A DNA stretch of 64,000 bases from Flavobacteria bacterium GWA2_35_26 (lineage in GTDB: Bacteria; Bacteroidota; Bacteroidia; Flavobacteriales; Flavobacteriaceae). The stretch lies in contig MGWH01000003.1 of the NCBI GenBank assembly GCA_001800905.1, positions 62,001-126,000 on the forward strand. Direction: 5' to 3'. Below the pieces are notes generated by a model, which made no database searches, was not told where the DNA came from, and saw only the letters and a list, made by a program, of their open reading frames with translations. How positions within the stretch are numbered: the stretch's first letter is position 1; each line of letters opens with the position of its first letter. The position numbers and the translations under genes were made by a program. This document shows, in pieces, positions 9,939-20,639 of this stretch.

Positions 9939-11006
9939 ATGTCACACAACATCAAACCAGGAGTTGCAACTGGAGATCAAGTACAAGAGATCTTTAATTA
10001 TGCAAAAGAAAAAGGTTTTGCACTTCCTGCAGTTAACGTAACTGGATCAAGCACAATCAACGGAGTTATTGAAACAGCAGCCAAATTAAATGCGCCTGTT
10101 ATTATTCAATTTTCTAATGGTGGTGCTCAATTTAATGCTGGAAAAGGATTATCTAATGCAAGTGAAAAAGCAGCTATCGCTGGTGGAATTGCAGGAGCTC
10201 TTCATATCCATACTTTAGCAGAAGCTTACGGAGCAACTGTAATTTTACACACAGATCACTGTGCTAAAAAATTATTACCTTGGATTGACGGTTTATTGGA
10301 TGCCTCTGAAAAACATTTTGCTGCAACTGGAAAACCATTATTTTCTTCACACATGATTGACTTGTCAGAAGAGCCAATTGAAGAAAACATCGAAATCTGT
10401 AAAGAATATTTAGCTCGTATGAGCAAAATGGGAATGACATTAGAAATCGAATTAGGAATTACTGGTGGTGAAGAAGATGGTGTTGACAACTCTGATGTTG
10501 ATAGTTCAAAATTATACACTCAACCTGAAGAAGTAGCCTATGCTTACGAAGAATTATCAAAAGTAAGCCCTAAATTTACTATTGCTGCTGCTTTTGGAAA
10601 CGTACACGGAGTATACAAACCAGGTAACGTAAAATTAACTCCAAAAATCTTGAAAAACTCTCAAGACTTCGTTCAAAACAAATACAACACAGGAGCTAAT
10701 CCAGTTGATTTTGTTTTCCACGGTGGATCTGGTTCAACTTTAGAAGAAATTAGAGAGTCTATTGGTTATGGTGTTGTTAAAATGAACATCGATACTGATT
10801 TACAATTTGCATACACTGAAGGAATTCGTGATTATATGGTTAAAAACATTGACTATTTGAAAACACAAATTGGTAACCCAGAAGGTGCTGATGTTCCTAA
10901 CAAAAAATACTACGATCCAAGAAAATGGATTCGCGAAAGTGAAGTTACATTCAACACAAGATTAGAGCAAGCATTTGCTGACTTGAACAATGTAAACACT
11001 CTATAA
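9939..11006 (+). CDS. fbaA: Class II fructose-bisphosphate aldolase
   Basis: 'ALPAVNVTGSSTINGVIETAA', 'VILHTDHCAKKLLPWIDGLL', 'DFVFHGGSGSTLEEIRESIGYGVVKMNIDTDLQFA'. Confidence 0.97.
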   Translation: MSHNIKPGVATGDQVQEIFNYAKEKGFALPAVNVTGSSTINGVIETAAKLNAPVIIQFSNGGAQFNAGKGLSNASEKAAIAGGIAGALHIHTLAEAYGATVILHTDHCAKKLLPWIDGLLDASEKHFAATGKPLFSSHMIDLSEEPIEENIEICKEYLARMSKMGMTLEIELGITGGEEDGVDNSDVDSSKLYTQPEEVAYAYEELSKVSPKFTIAAAFGNVHGVYKPGNVKLTPKILKNSQDFVQNKYNTGANPVDFVFHGGSGSTLEEIRESIGYGVVKMNIDTDLQFAYTEGIRDYMVKNIDYLKTQIGNPEGADVPNKKYYDPRKWIRESEVTFNTRLEQAFADLNNVNTL

Positions 11007-11017
11007 TTAACCATTGA

Positions 11018-11047
11018 CCATTGACAATTCAATTGAATTGTCAATGG
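11018..11047. repeat. Perfect 30-nt palindrome in the fbaA-accD intergenic region
   Basis: CCATTGACAATTCAATTGAATTGTCAATGG equals its own reverse complement. Confidence 0.95.
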
Positions 11048-11066
11048 TTTATTATTTAGTACAACT

Positions 11067-11921
11067 ATGGCTTGGTTTAAAAGACACGAAAAAGGAATCA
11101 CTACTCCTACCGAAGACAAAATGGATGTTCCAAAAGGTCTATGGTACAAATCTCCAACAGGAAAAATTATTGATGCAGAGGAATTAGCACGTAACTTATA
11201 TGTGAGTCCTGAAGATGATTTCCACGTTAGAATTGGAAGTGAAACCTATTTCGAAATCTTATTTGACAATAATGAGTTTGTTGAATTGGATAAAAACATG
11301 ACATCTAAAGATTCATTGCATTTTGTTGACACCAAAAAATATTCAGACCGTCTTAAAGATGTTAGTTCAAAGACAAAATTGAATGATGCGGTTCGAACTG
11401 CTGTTGGAAAATCAAAAGGAAAAGATCTAGTAGTTTGTTGTATGGATTTTGCTTTTATTGGAGGTTCTATTGGAGGTGTTGTGGGAGAAAAAATCGTAAG
11501 AGGAATTGACCATGCAATCCAACACAAATTGCCTTTTGTAATGATTTCAAAGTCAGGGGGTGCTCGTATGATGGAAGCGGCGTTTTCACTAATGCAGTTA
11601 GCTAAAACTTCGGTAAAATTAGTACAATTAGCCGAAGCTAAATTACCTTACATCTCACTTTGTACTGATCCAACCACAGGTGGAACTACAGCTTCTTATG
11701 CCATGTTAGGAGATATTAATATTTCTGAGCCTGGAGCTTTAATTGGATTTGCAGGACCCCGTGTAGTTAGAGATACAACAGGAAAAGATTTGCCGGAAGG
11801 TTTTCAAACTGCTGAATTTCTATTAGAGCATGGTTTCTTAGATTTTATCACACCAAGAAAAGAACTAAAAGACAATATCAATTTATATATCGATTTGATT
11901 CAAAACAACGATATTCGATAG
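11067..11921 (+). CDS. accD: Acetyl-CoA carboxylase carboxyltransferase beta subunit
   Basis: '[32 protein letters not shown]', '[24 protein letters not shown]', '[32 protein letters not shown]'. Confidence 0.95.
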   Translation: MAWFKRHEKGITTPTEDKMDVPKGLWYKSPTGKIIDAEELARNLYVSPEDDFHVRIGSETYFEILFDNNEFVELDKNMTSKDSLHFVDTKKYSDRLKDVSSKTKLNDAVRTAVGKSKGKDLVVCCMDFAFIGGSIGGVVGEKIVRGIDHAIQHKLPFVMISKSGGARMMEAAFSLMQLAKTSVKLVQLAEAKLPYISLCTDPTTGGTTASYAMLGDINISEPGALIGFAGPRVVRDTTGKDLPEGFQTAEFLLEHGFLDFITPRKELKDNINLYIDLIQNNDIR

Positions 11922-11943
11922 TCAATAAGATAGTTACAAAAAG

Positions 11944-11978
11944 AACCCCAAAAGGCAAATTGCTTTTTGGGGTTTTTT
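11944..11978 (+). terminator. Rho-independent terminator after accD
   Basis: AACCCCAAAAGGCAAATTGCTTTTTGGGGTTTTTT stem-loop and T tract. Confidence 0.85.
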
Positions 11979-11997
11979 ATATACTAAAAGTAATGAT

Positions 11998-13248
11998 TTA
12001 CATTCCTGTTCTTATCGCTTCTACTGGATCTAATTTAGAAGCTGTTATGGCTGGTAAAATACCTGAAATAAGTCCTATAATTGCTGCTAAACTAGTTCCT
12101 AGCAACACATTACTCATACTCAATACAAATTCAAAATCCATGGCTTTTGTTAATACAACTGATATTATCCAAACCAAAAGTAGCCCAACTGCACCTCCAA
12201 TAACTGAAAGGATCACGGCTTCAAATAAAAATTGAAACAAGATAAATCTATTTTTAGCTCCAAGTGATTTTTGGATTCCAATTAAATTGGTTCGCTCTTT
12301 AACCGAAACAAACATAATATTAGCAATCCCAAATCCACCAACTAACAATGAAAATCCACTAATGATCCATCCTACTACATTCATTTGACCTACAATTCCA
12401 TCAATCAAATCTGTAAATCCAGATAAAACATTGATAAAAAAGTTGTCTATTTCATCAGTTTTCATACCACGATAATTTCGCAATTTTTGAGTAAGTTCCG
12501 CTTTAAAAGCATCCATATCAACCCCTTTTTCTGGTTTTATTAGTATTACTGGAGTTAAGGCGTCATTGTTATCGCCATACATTCGTCTTAAAAAATTAAC
12601 AGGAATAAAAACCGAAGTATCGCTACTATCACCAAAAATTCCTGCACCTTGTTTTTTCAAAACGCCAATTACCGTAAACCGTTGACCATACAATCTAATG
12701 TTTTTACCAATGGGATTGGCTCCTTCAAAAAGACCCGATGCTATTTCATTTCCTAAAACAATAACGGCCGAGCCAGAATTAGATTCTGATTCATTGTAAA
12801 AACGACCTTCGTCAAATTCTAAACCTTCAATTTCGATAAACTCATGAGAAACAGGAACTACATTAATATCGCTCACTGAAGCCGATTGGTATTTTATCGA
12901 TTCTCTATTTACAAAAAATTGAAAAGCCATTTGGTTCACATTATTCATAGAACCTTTTAAATATTCGTATTCATCATATTTAACATTTGGAAATTGTTCT
13001 CTTTTCCATTGTGGAATTTCAGAGGGGCCAAAAGAAAAACGCATTAAATAAATGGTGTTTTTATCTAAACTACTCAAGTCTTTTTTAATTTTTCGATCCA
13101 GAGAATCTACTGCCGCAAGGACTGCAATAATTGAAAATATTCCAATTGTTACCCCTAATAATGAAAGTAAAGTCCTGAGTTTATTATTGCGCAATGCATT
13201 TAATGCAAACCTAAAACTCTCTTTTAATAATCGAAGATATACTAACAT
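11998..13248 (-). CDS. MacB-like ABC transporter permease
   Basis: 'NALRNNKLRTLLSLLGVTIGIFSIIAVLA', MacB periplasmic domain, 'GGFGIANIMFVSVKERTNLIGIQKSLGAKNRFILFQFLFEAVILS'. Confidence 0.92.
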   Translation of the reverse strand: MLVYLRLLKESFRFALNALRNNKLRTLLSLLGVTIGIFSIIAVLAAVDSLDRKIKKDLSSLDKNTIYLMRFSFGPSEIPQWKREQFPNVKYDEYEYLKGSMNNVNQMAFQFFVNRESIKYQSASVSDINVVPVSHEFIEIEGLEFDEGRFYNESESNSGSAVIVLGNEIASGLFEGANPIGKNIRLYGQRFTVIGVLKKQGAGIFGDSSDTSVFIPVNFLRRMYGDNNDALTPVILIKPEKGVDMDAFKAELTQKLRNYRGMKTDEIDNFFINVLSGFTDLIDGIVGQMNVVGWIISGFSLLVGGFGIANIMFVSVKERTNLIGIQKSLGAKNRFILFQFLFEAVILSVIGGAVGLLLVWIISVVLTKAMDFEFVLSMSNVLLGTSLAAIIGLISGILPAITASKLDPVEAIRTGM

Positions 13249-13383
13249 ACTTTTTTTCTTTTGTAACCATGTAAAATTCAGTAAATTTTATTCAAAAACC
13301 TAATATAAATTAGTTGGAAGATAAGTGTCTATATTTCTCAGAATGTTACAGCTTTAGATGGATATTTATAATCAAAAAAAAAC

Positions 13384-13391
13384 TATTTTTG
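13384..13391 (+). promoter_or_regulatory. Putative -7 box TATTTTTG upstream of purH
   Basis: Exact TAnnTTTG match about 24 nt upstream of the start. Confidence 0.4.
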
Positions 13392-13414
13392 CACTTTAAA
13401 TTTTTAACTACACA

Positions 13415-14941
13415 ATGAGCACAACTAAATCTATTCAATCTGCATTAATTTCAGTATTTTCAAAAGACGGTCTTGAACCAATTGTACGAAAATTGCATTC
13501 ACAAAATGTAACCCTTTACTCTACAGGTGGAACCGAAGATTTCATCAAAAACCTAGGCATTCCCGTAATTCCAGTTGAAGATGTAACTTCATATCCATCA
13601 ATCCTTGGTGGAAGAGTAAAAACATTACATCCAAAAGTGTTTGGAGGGATCTTAAACCGTCAAGACAATGAAAGTGATGTGCAACAAATGAAAGAATATG
13701 ATATTCCTCAGATTGATTTAGTTATTGTTGACTTGTATCCGTTTGAAAAAACAGTTGCTTCTGGTGCTAGTGAAGCTGACATCATTGAAAAAATTGATAT
13801 TGGTGGAATTTCATTGATTCGTGCCGCTGCCAAAAATTTCAAGGATACTGTTATTGTGGCTTCTGTTGATGATTACAGCTTGTTTTTAGATATGATTACT
13901 GCTCAAAATGGCGCTACAACATTGGAAGACAGAAAGCTTTTGGCAACCAAAGCTTTCCACGTTTCATCACATTACGATGGAGCTATCTTTAATTATTTCA
14001 ATACAGACGAAACTATTTATAAAGAAAGTATTGCCAACGGACAAGTATTGCGTTACGGAGAAAACCCACATCAAAAAGGATTTTTCTTTGGCGAATTTGA
14101 CAAAATGTTCAACAAAGTTCACGGAAAAGAGTTGTCTTATAACAACCTTCTTGATGTAGATGCTGCCGTAAATTTAATTGCTGAATTTAAAAATGACGGT
14201 CCTACATTTGCTATCCTAAAACACAATAATGCGTGTGGATTGGCCTCAAGAAAAACGATTAGTGAGGCTTACTTAGCAGCTTTAGCGTGTGATCCAACTT
14301 CTGCTTTTGGCGGAGTGCTAATTGCCAATACAAAAATTGATGTAGCCACTGCATCCGAAATCAACAAGTTGTTCTGCGAAGTAGTTATCGCACCCGCTTT
14401 TGATACAGAAGCCATCGCAATTTTAGAAGAAAAGAAAAACCGAATTATATTAGTTCAAAATGAAGTGGCTTTGCCACAAAGACAAGTTCGTACTTGCTTG
14501 AACGGAATTTTAGTTCAAGACAGAAATAACATTACCGATACCAAAGAAGATTTAAAAACCGTTACACTAACAGCTCCAACTGCTCAAGAAGTAGACGATT
14601 TAATTTTTGCATCTAAAGTGTGCAAAAACACAAAATCGAACACTATTGTTTTTGCTAAAAACGGCACACTTATCTCATCTGGAACAGGACAAACCTCTAG
14701 AGTTGATGCTTTAATGCAAGCAATTGACAAAGCCAATGCCTTTGGTTTTGACTTGAATGGAGCCTCTATGGCTAGTGATGCTTTCTTCCCATTTCCTGAC
14801 TGTGTGGAATTGGCTAAAAAAGCAGGAATCACAGCTGTAATTCAACCTGGTGGATCTATTAAAGATCAGTTAAGTATTGACTATTGTAATGAAAATAAAT
14901 TAGCAATGGTATTTACAGGAACACGTCATTTTAAACATTAA
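13415..14941 (+). CDS. purH: Bifunctional AICAR formyltransferase/IMP cyclohydrolase
   Basis: 'ALISVFSKDGLEPIVRKLHSQNVTLYSTGGTEDFIKNLGIPVIPVEDVTSYPSILGGRVKTLHPKVFGGIL', 'QPGGSIKDQLSIDYCNENKLAMVFTGTRHFKH'. Confidence 0.98.
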   Translation: MSTTKSIQSALISVFSKDGLEPIVRKLHSQNVTLYSTGGTEDFIKNLGIPVIPVEDVTSYPSILGGRVKTLHPKVFGGILNRQDNESDVQQMKEYDIPQIDLVIVDLYPFEKTVASGASEADIIEKIDIGGISLIRAAAKNFKDTVIVASVDDYSLFLDMITAQNGATTLEDRKLLATKAFHVSSHYDGAIFNYFNTDETIYKESIANGQVLRYGENPHQKGFFFGEFDKMFNKVHGKELSYNNLLDVDAAVNLIAEFKNDGPTFAILKHNNACGLASRKTISEAYLAALACDPTSAFGGVLIANTKIDVATASEINKLFCEVVIAPAFDTEAIAILEEKKNRIILVQNEVALPQRQVRTCLNGILVQDRNNITDTKEDLKTVTLTAPTAQEVDDLIFASKVCKNTKSNTIVFAKNGTLISSGTGQTSRVDALMQAIDKANAFGFDLNGASMASDAFFPFPDCVELAKKAGITAVIQPGGSIKDQLSIDYCNENKLAMVFTGTRHFKH

Positions 14942-14994
14942 TTTGTTTAACTTTGCTTGTTATTTAATTTTAAATTTAAAACCCAATTACGCTT

Positions 14995-16023
14995 ATGGGA
15001 TTTTTTGATTTCATGACCGAGGATATTGCAATCGACCTTGGTACCGCAAACACACTAATTATTCACAACGATAAAGTTGTTATAGATAGCCCTTCTATTG
15101 TAGCTAGAGATAGAATTTCTGGTAAAATCATTGCTGTTGGTAAAGAAGCCAACATGATGCAGGGTAAAACTCACGAAAACATAAAAACAATTCGTCCTCT
15201 TAAAGATGGAGTAATTGCTGATTTCGACGCTTCGGAGAAAATGATTAATATGTTTATTAAAAGTATTCCTGCGCTGAAAAAAAGAATGTTTACACCTGCT
15301 TTACGTATGGTGGTTTGTATTCCATCTGGTATTACCGAAGTGGAGATGAGAGCGGTAAAAGAATCCTGTGAAAGAGTAAATGGTAAAGAAGTATATTTGA
15401 TTCACGAACCTATGGCAGCAGCGATTGGTATTGGAATTGACATTATGCAACCAAAAGGAAATATGATTGTAGATATCGGTGGTGGTACTACTGAGATTGC
15501 CGTAATAGCTCTTGGCGGAATTGTTTGTGATAAATCGGTTAAAATTGCAGGGGATGTTTTTACAAATGACATCATTTATTACATGCGTACACAACACAAC
15601 TTATTTGTTGGAGAAAGTACAGCAGAGAAAATTAAAATTCAAATTGGAGCCGCTTTAGAAGATTTAGAAACTCCTCCAGAAGACATGTCAGTTCAAGGAC
15701 GTGATTTGTTAACTGGAAAACCTAAACAAGTAGAGGTTTCTCATCGTGAAATCGCAAAAGCTTTAGATAAATCTATCCAACGTATCGAAGATGCAATTAT
15801 GGAAACTTTATCTCAAACACCCCCAGAATTAGCAGCAGATATTTACAATACAGGAATCTATCTTGCAGGTGGAGGATCAATGTTGCGAGGTCTAGATAAA
15901 CGTATTTCTTTAAAAACTGATCTTCCGGTTTATATTGCTGAAGATCCTTTAAGAGCAGTAGTAAGAGGAACTGGTATGGCGCTTAAAAATATCAACAGAT
16001 TTAAAAGTATCTTGATTAAATAG
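14995..16023 (+). CDS. mreB: Rod shape-determining protein MreB
   Basis: 'DIAIDLGTANTLI', 'MIVDIGGGTTEIAVIALGGIV', 'GIYLAGGGSMLRGLDKRI'. Confidence 0.98.
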   Translation: MGFFDFMTEDIAIDLGTANTLIIHNDKVVIDSPSIVARDRISGKIIAVGKEANMMQGKTHENIKTIRPLKDGVIADFDASEKMINMFIKSIPALKKRMFTPALRMVVCIPSGITEVEMRAVKESCERVNGKEVYLIHEPMAAAIGIGIDIMQPKGNMIVDIGGGTTEIAVIALGGIVCDKSVKIAGDVFTNDIIYYMRTQHNLFVGESTAEKIKIQIGAALEDLETPPEDMSVQGRDLLTGKPKQVEVSHREIAKALDKSIQRIEDAIMETLSQTPPELAADIYNTGIYLAGGGSMLRGLDKRISLKTDLPVYIAEDPLRAVVRGTGMALKNINRFKSILIK

Positions 16024-16063
16024 TCTTTCTCAAAAAAGAAGTCATAAATAATACATTTATAAA

Positions 16064-16888
16064 ATGCAGCAAATATTTACTTTTATATTTAAAAACAGTA
16101 ATCGCTTACTGTTTTTGCTGCTTTTAGGTATTTCGTTATCACTTACAATTCAATCCCATTCATTTCATAGAAGTAAAGTGATTAGTTCTGCTAATTTCAT
16201 GAGTGGCGGTGTATATGAAAAACTGAGCGAATTTGATGAGTACTTGAATTTAAAATCTCAAAATGAAGCATTGGCTCAAGAAAATGCTGCATTAAAAAGT
16301 TTGTTATTCAACAAAAAAGATTCCACTGTAGTTGCCAAATTAGATAGTATCAAAGGAGTAAAACCTACTGATATTATTGTCTCTAAAGTAATTCACAATT
16401 CCTATAATGTTCACGAGAATTACCTTACTTTAAATTCGGGCGAACTCCAAGGAGTTAAACCTGATATGGGAGTAATCAATAGTTTAGGAATTGTTGGGAT
16501 TGTCGACAATACTTCACCGCGCTATGCAACTGTAATTAGTATTTTGAACAAAAAATCACAAATAAATGCTAAGGTTAAAAAATCAAATCACTTTGGTTCA
16601 TTGATTTGGAATGGGAAAAGCACAGGATTTGTACAATTGATTGATGTTCCAAGATTAGCTTCTGTGAGAAAAGGAGACACTATTGTAACTGGTGGCCAAT
16701 CGGTAATTTTCCCTGAAAACATCAACATTGGCACAATTGACAAAGTATATATTGATAATGAAACTAATTACTATACCCTAGATATTAAATTGTTCAATGA
16801 TATGACTAACCTAGGTCATGTGTATATAATTAAAGGAAAGGACAGACAAGAAATTATCAATCTAGAAAAACGAGAAGAAGATGAATAG
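16064..16888 (+). CDS. mreC: Rod shape-determining protein MreC
   Basis: N-terminal TM and coiled coil, 'LNSGELQGVKPDMGVINSLGIVGIVDNTSPRYATVISILN'. Confidence 0.94.
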   Translation: MQQIFTFIFKNSNRLLFLLLLGISLSLTIQSHSFHRSKVISSANFMSGGVYEKLSEFDEYLNLKSQNEALAQENAALKSLLFNKKDSTVVAKLDSIKGVKPTDIIVSKVIHNSYNVHENYLTLNSGELQGVKPDMGVINSLGIVGIVDNTSPRYATVISILNKKSQINAKVKKSNHFGSLIWNGKSTGFVQLIDVPRLASVRKGDTIVTGGQSVIFPENINIGTIDKVYIDNETNYYTLDIKLFNDMTNLGHVYIIKGKDRQEIINLEKREEDE

Positions 16889-17387
16889 TAGTTTATTTTT
16901 CAATCTTTTTAGATTTATTATATTACTTAGCCTACAAGTTATTGTGTTCAACAATATCAATTTGTTTGGTTTCATCAGTCCGTTCCCGTATATCTTGTTT
17001 ATCATTTTATATCCGGTAAATGGAAATAAATCGGGTTTATTAGTAGCTAGTTTTCTTTTGGGAATTATCCTAGATATGTTTAGCAACTCCGGAGGAATTC
17101 ATACCACAGCCAGTTTACTACTTGCTTATTTTAGACCCTCCATTTTTAAATTTGCTTTTGGTGTAAGTTACGAATACCAAACCATTAAACTAAATGATAC
17201 ACTAACTCCTGAACGTTTTTCATTTCTATTAGTTGCTGTAGTACTGCATCATTTAGTCTTATTTATTTTTGAAGCATTCCAATTCAGTCTGCTATGGGAT
17301 ATTTTAATTCGGACACTGCTTAGCAGCATTGTTACACTTATTATTTGTATCATTATTATCTACTTAATTAAGCCAAATAAGCGATGA
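16881..17387 (+). CDS. mreD: Rod shape-determining protein MreD
   Basis: Multi-TM protein between mreC and mrdA, overlapping both. Confidence 0.9.
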   Translation: MNSSLFFNLFRFIILLSLQVIVFNNINLFGFISPFPYILFIILYPVNGNKSGLLVASFLLGIILDMFSNSGGIHTTASLLLAYFRPSIFKFAFGVSYEYQTIKLNDTLTPERFSFLLVAVVLHHLVLFIFEAFQFSLLWDILIRTLLSSIVTLIICIIIIYLIKPNKR

Positions 17388-19333
17388 GAAAAGTATTGCT
17401 GCCTTCCTTAATCATTATTGCAGCATCCTTGCTGGTACTACGCATTTTTTATCTTCAAGTTATTGATGATTCATTCAAACTGAAATCAGATAACAACGCT
17501 ATTAAAATAAAATACGACTATCCCGAAAGAGGTTATATATATGATCGAAACGGAAAATTATTAGTTTCTAATCAAGCTTCTTATGATATCATGGTCATAC
17601 CACGTGAGATCAATAAATTAGACACAATAGAATTTTGTGCACTTCTTAATATTACTAAAGAAGACTTTATTAAAAAAATTGAAAAAGCCACGATCTATAG
17701 TCCAAGATTACCTTCAGTGTTCTTAACGCAATTAAACAAAATCGAATTTGCTGCTTTCCAAGAAAAAATTCGAAAATATGAAGGTTTTTATTTTCAAAAG
17801 CGTTCGCTACGCGATTATGAAGTGAACTATGGCGCAAATATTTTTGGCTTTATCACTCAGGTTAATGAAAATTTAATCGCTAAAAATCCGTACTACAATA
17901 GCGGAGATTTAATTGGAAAACAAGGGGTTGAAGAAAGTTACGAAGAAATATTACGTGGAATTAAAGGCGTAAAATACATTCAAAAGGACAAATACAATAG
18001 AGAAATTGGTTCTTTCAAAGAAGGAAAATACGATACTATTGCCGTGCAAGGAGAAGACATCAATCTAAGTATTGATGCTGAAATTCAGAAATACGGTGAA
18101 GAATTAATGATTAATAAACGCGGTGGAATTGTAGCTATCGAACCCAAAACGGGTGAAATATTAGCCTTGGTTACGGCTCCATCCTATGATCCTTCGATAT
18201 TAGTAGGTAGACAACGTTCTAAAAATTATACTCAATTATACCGCGATTCTATTGCTAAACCATTGTATGACAGAGGCCTTTTGGCTGAATACCCTCCTGG
18301 CTCTCCATTTAAAATTCTGACTGGTTTAGTGGCATTGCAAGAAGGCGTAATTAACGAACAAACTAGTGTAGCCTGTAATCATGGGTTCAGCTATGCCAGA
18401 GGTCGATTTATGAGATGTCACTGTCATGGTGGAATGTTGCAATTGCACAGAGGAATTTACGAATCTTGTAATGCGTTTTTCGGGACTTCCTACATGAAAA
18501 CTATTAATAAATATGTCAAACCAGGCTACGCGGTTGATGTATGGAGTAATCACGTTAAAAGTTTTGGACTTGGACAATTTATGGGTTATGATTTGCCAAC
18601 AGGTCGAAAAGGAAATATCCCCGATTCAAAAACATACAAACGAATTTATCCAAATGGTGGCTGGAGAAGTACTGCTATTGTATCCAATGCTATTGGCCAA
18701 GGTGAAGTTTTGATGACGCCAATCCAATTGGCCAATATGATGGCTACTATTGCCAATAAAGGATACTATTACACGCCTCATATCATTAAGAAAATAGAAG
18801 GTAAACCTATTGATAAAAAATTTACAACTAAACACGTAACCACAATAAATAAGAAATATTTCAAACCAATTATTGACGGATTATTTGATGTGTACAATTT
18901 AGGAACAGCTTACCATCTAAAAGTAGAAGGAATTGATATTTGTGGAAAAACGGGTACCGCTGAAAATTTTGCTAAAATTGGAGGAGTAAGAACTCAACTC
19001 GAAGATCACTCGATATTTGTAGCCTTTGCTCCTAAAAATAATCCTAAAATTGCCATAGCCGTAATGGTGGAAAATGGAGGTTATGGCGCAACCATAGCAG
19101 GTCCAATTGCCAGTTTAATGATTGAAAAATACCTAAGGAAAAAAATTACAAGAACTGACTTAGAGACGAGAATACTAAGCAAAAGCTTACAAGGGCAGTA
19201 TGCTAAATTGGGAGGACTTTCAGAAACTGTAAAAAGAGAAATGAGAAAACAAGACTCCATTGTTCAAAGTAAAACCAATCCCTCAAAAATTAATAAAGAC
19301 ACGGTTAAATCTATTAAAAAAGTTACACGTTAA
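17384..19333 (+). CDS. mrdA: Penicillin-binding protein 2
   Basis: 'PERGYIYDRNGKLLVSNQASYDIMVIPREI', 'GGIVAIEPKTGEILALVTAPSYDP', 'DICGKTGTAEN' KTGT motif. Confidence 0.96.
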   Translation: MRKVLLPSLIIIAASLLVLRIFYLQVIDDSFKLKSDNNAIKIKYDYPERGYIYDRNGKLLVSNQASYDIMVIPREINKLDTIEFCALLNITKEDFIKKIEKATIYSPRLPSVFLTQLNKIEFAAFQEKIRKYEGFYFQKRSLRDYEVNYGANIFGFITQVNENLIAKNPYYNSGDLIGKQGVEESYEEILRGIKGVKYIQKDKYNREIGSFKEGKYDTIAVQGEDINLSIDAEIQKYGEELMINKRGGIVAIEPKTGEILALVTAPSYDPSILVGRQRSKNYTQLYRDSIAKPLYDRGLLAEYPPGSPFKILTGLVALQEGVINEQTSVACNHGFSYARGRFMRCHCHGGMLQLHRGIYESCNAFFGTSYMKTINKYVKPGYAVDVWSNHVKSFGLGQFMGYDLPTGRKGNIPDSKTYKRIYPNGGWRSTAIVSNAIGQGEVLMTPIQLANMMATIANKGYYYTPHIIKKIEGKPIDKKFTTKHVTTINKKYFKPIIDGLFDVYNLGTAYHLKVEGIDICGKTGTAENFAKIGGVRTQLEDHSIFVAFAPKNNPKIAIAVMVENGGYGATIAGPIASLMIEKYLRKKITRTDLETRILSKSLQGQYAKLGGLSETVKREMRKQDSIVQSKTNPSKINKDTVKSIKKVTR

Positions 19334-19335
19334 GA

Positions 19336-20571
19336 ATGAAAAATCAAAGTATAACTAATAATATTGACTGGAGTTCCGTAGTAATTTATGGCCTACTTGT
19401 CTTACTAGGATGGTTGAATATTTATTCTTCTTCATTATCTTCTATGGAAGGTACTTCTGAAAAGCAATTTTTATTTATCGCACTCACCATCCCACTAATA
19501 TTTATCGTTCTATTTGTAGACGGAAAGTTTTATGAAAAATACGCCTCCATTATTTATGGAATTTCTTTACTATCACTAATTGGGCTTTTTGCTTTTGGAA
19601 AAACAATTGCTGGGCAACGATGCTGGTATGGATTTGGTAGTTTTACCTTACAACCCTCAGAATTTGCAAAAGCAGCAACCGCTTTGGCTTTAGCCAAATA
19701 TTTAAGTGACACACAGATTAATCTTTCATTCACCAATAGGCAAATTCAAGCTTTAGCCATTGTGTTTTTACCCGTATTATTAATATTACCTCAGCCCGAT
19801 CCAGGAAGCGCATTAATTTACAGTGCTTTCTTTTTAGTTCTATACCGCGAAGGTTTGCCTTCTTGGTACATTTGGACAGGTTTTTCAGCTATTCTACTAT
19901 TTGTCCTCTCCTTACTTTTACAACCGCAATACGTAATTCTGTTGGCCTTATTGGTGATTGTAATTGTACATATAAAATCCCGTTTAGCTGATCGAAATAT
20001 AGTGCTTAGTGCTATTTTATTCGCATTAATTTCTGGATTCGTATTGTCTGTAAATTATGTGTTTACGAATGTATTCAAACAACACCATAGAGATCGTTTC
20101 AATATTTTATTAGGTAAAACAGTCGATATGAAAGGTATTGGGTATAATACCAATCAATCTGAAATCGCTATTGGTTCTGGCGGATTTTTTGGAAAAGGTT
20201 TCCTTGAAGGAACCCAAACCAAAGGTGGTTTTGTCCCAGAGCAACATACCGATTATATTTTCACAACAGTAGGTGAAGAATGGGGATTTTTAGGTTCATT
20301 AGTGGTTATTGCGCTATTTGTAACCTTGTTACTGCGTATAATTTACCTTGCCGAAAGACAAAAAACTAAATTCAGCCGTGTTTATGGCTATTGTGTAGCC
20401 GGAATCTTATTCATCCACTTTTTTGTTAATATTGCTATGGTAGTAGGTATTTTTCCAACAATTGGTGTGCCTCTACCCTTCTTTTCATATGGAGGATCCG
20501 GCTTATGGGGATTCACGATTTTACTATTTATCTTCTTAAAAATGGATGCCAATAAAGTGAATGAATGGTAA
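19336..20571 (+). CDS. rodA: Rod shape-determining protein RodA (SEDS family)
   Basis: 'LQPSEFAKAATALALAKYLS', 'QPDPGSALIY', 'FVPEQHTDYIFTTVGEEWGFLGS', 'PFFSYGGSGLWGFTILL'. Confidence 0.96.
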   Translation: MKNQSITNNIDWSSVVIYGLLVLLGWLNIYSSSLSSMEGTSEKQFLFIALTIPLIFIVLFVDGKFYEKYASIIYGISLLSLIGLFAFGKTIAGQRCWYGFGSFTLQPSEFAKAATALALAKYLSDTQINLSFTNRQIQALAIVFLPVLLILPQPDPGSALIYSAFFLVLYREGLPSWYIWTGFSAILLFVLSLLLQPQYVILLALLVIVIVHIKSRLADRNIVLSAILFALISGFVLSVNYVFTNVFKQHHRDRFNILLGKTVDMKGIGYNTNQSEIAIGSGGFFGKGFLEGTQTKGGFVPEQHTDYIFTTVGEEWGFLGSLVVIALFVTLLLRIIYLAERQKTKFSRVYGYCVAGILFIHFFVNIAMVVGIFPTIGVPLPFFSYGGSGLWGFTILLFIFLKMDANKVNEW

Positions 20572-20590
20572 TTTACTTCGAATACTATAC

Positions 20591-20624
20591 AAAAAAAACG
20601 CCTCCAAATAGAGGCGTTTTTTTT
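20591..20624. terminator. Bidirectional terminator between convergent rodA and prc
   Basis: AAAAAAAACGCCTC CAAATA GAGGCGTTTTTTTT. Confidence 0.92.
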
Positions 20625-20639
20625 GTAGTATGAACTGAT

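Noticed and set aside
11960-12235. 91-aa plus-strand ORF antisense to the MacB-like permease
   Set aside because: It begins in the accD terminator and runs antisense to a confident permease gene; composition looks like a shadow ORF.
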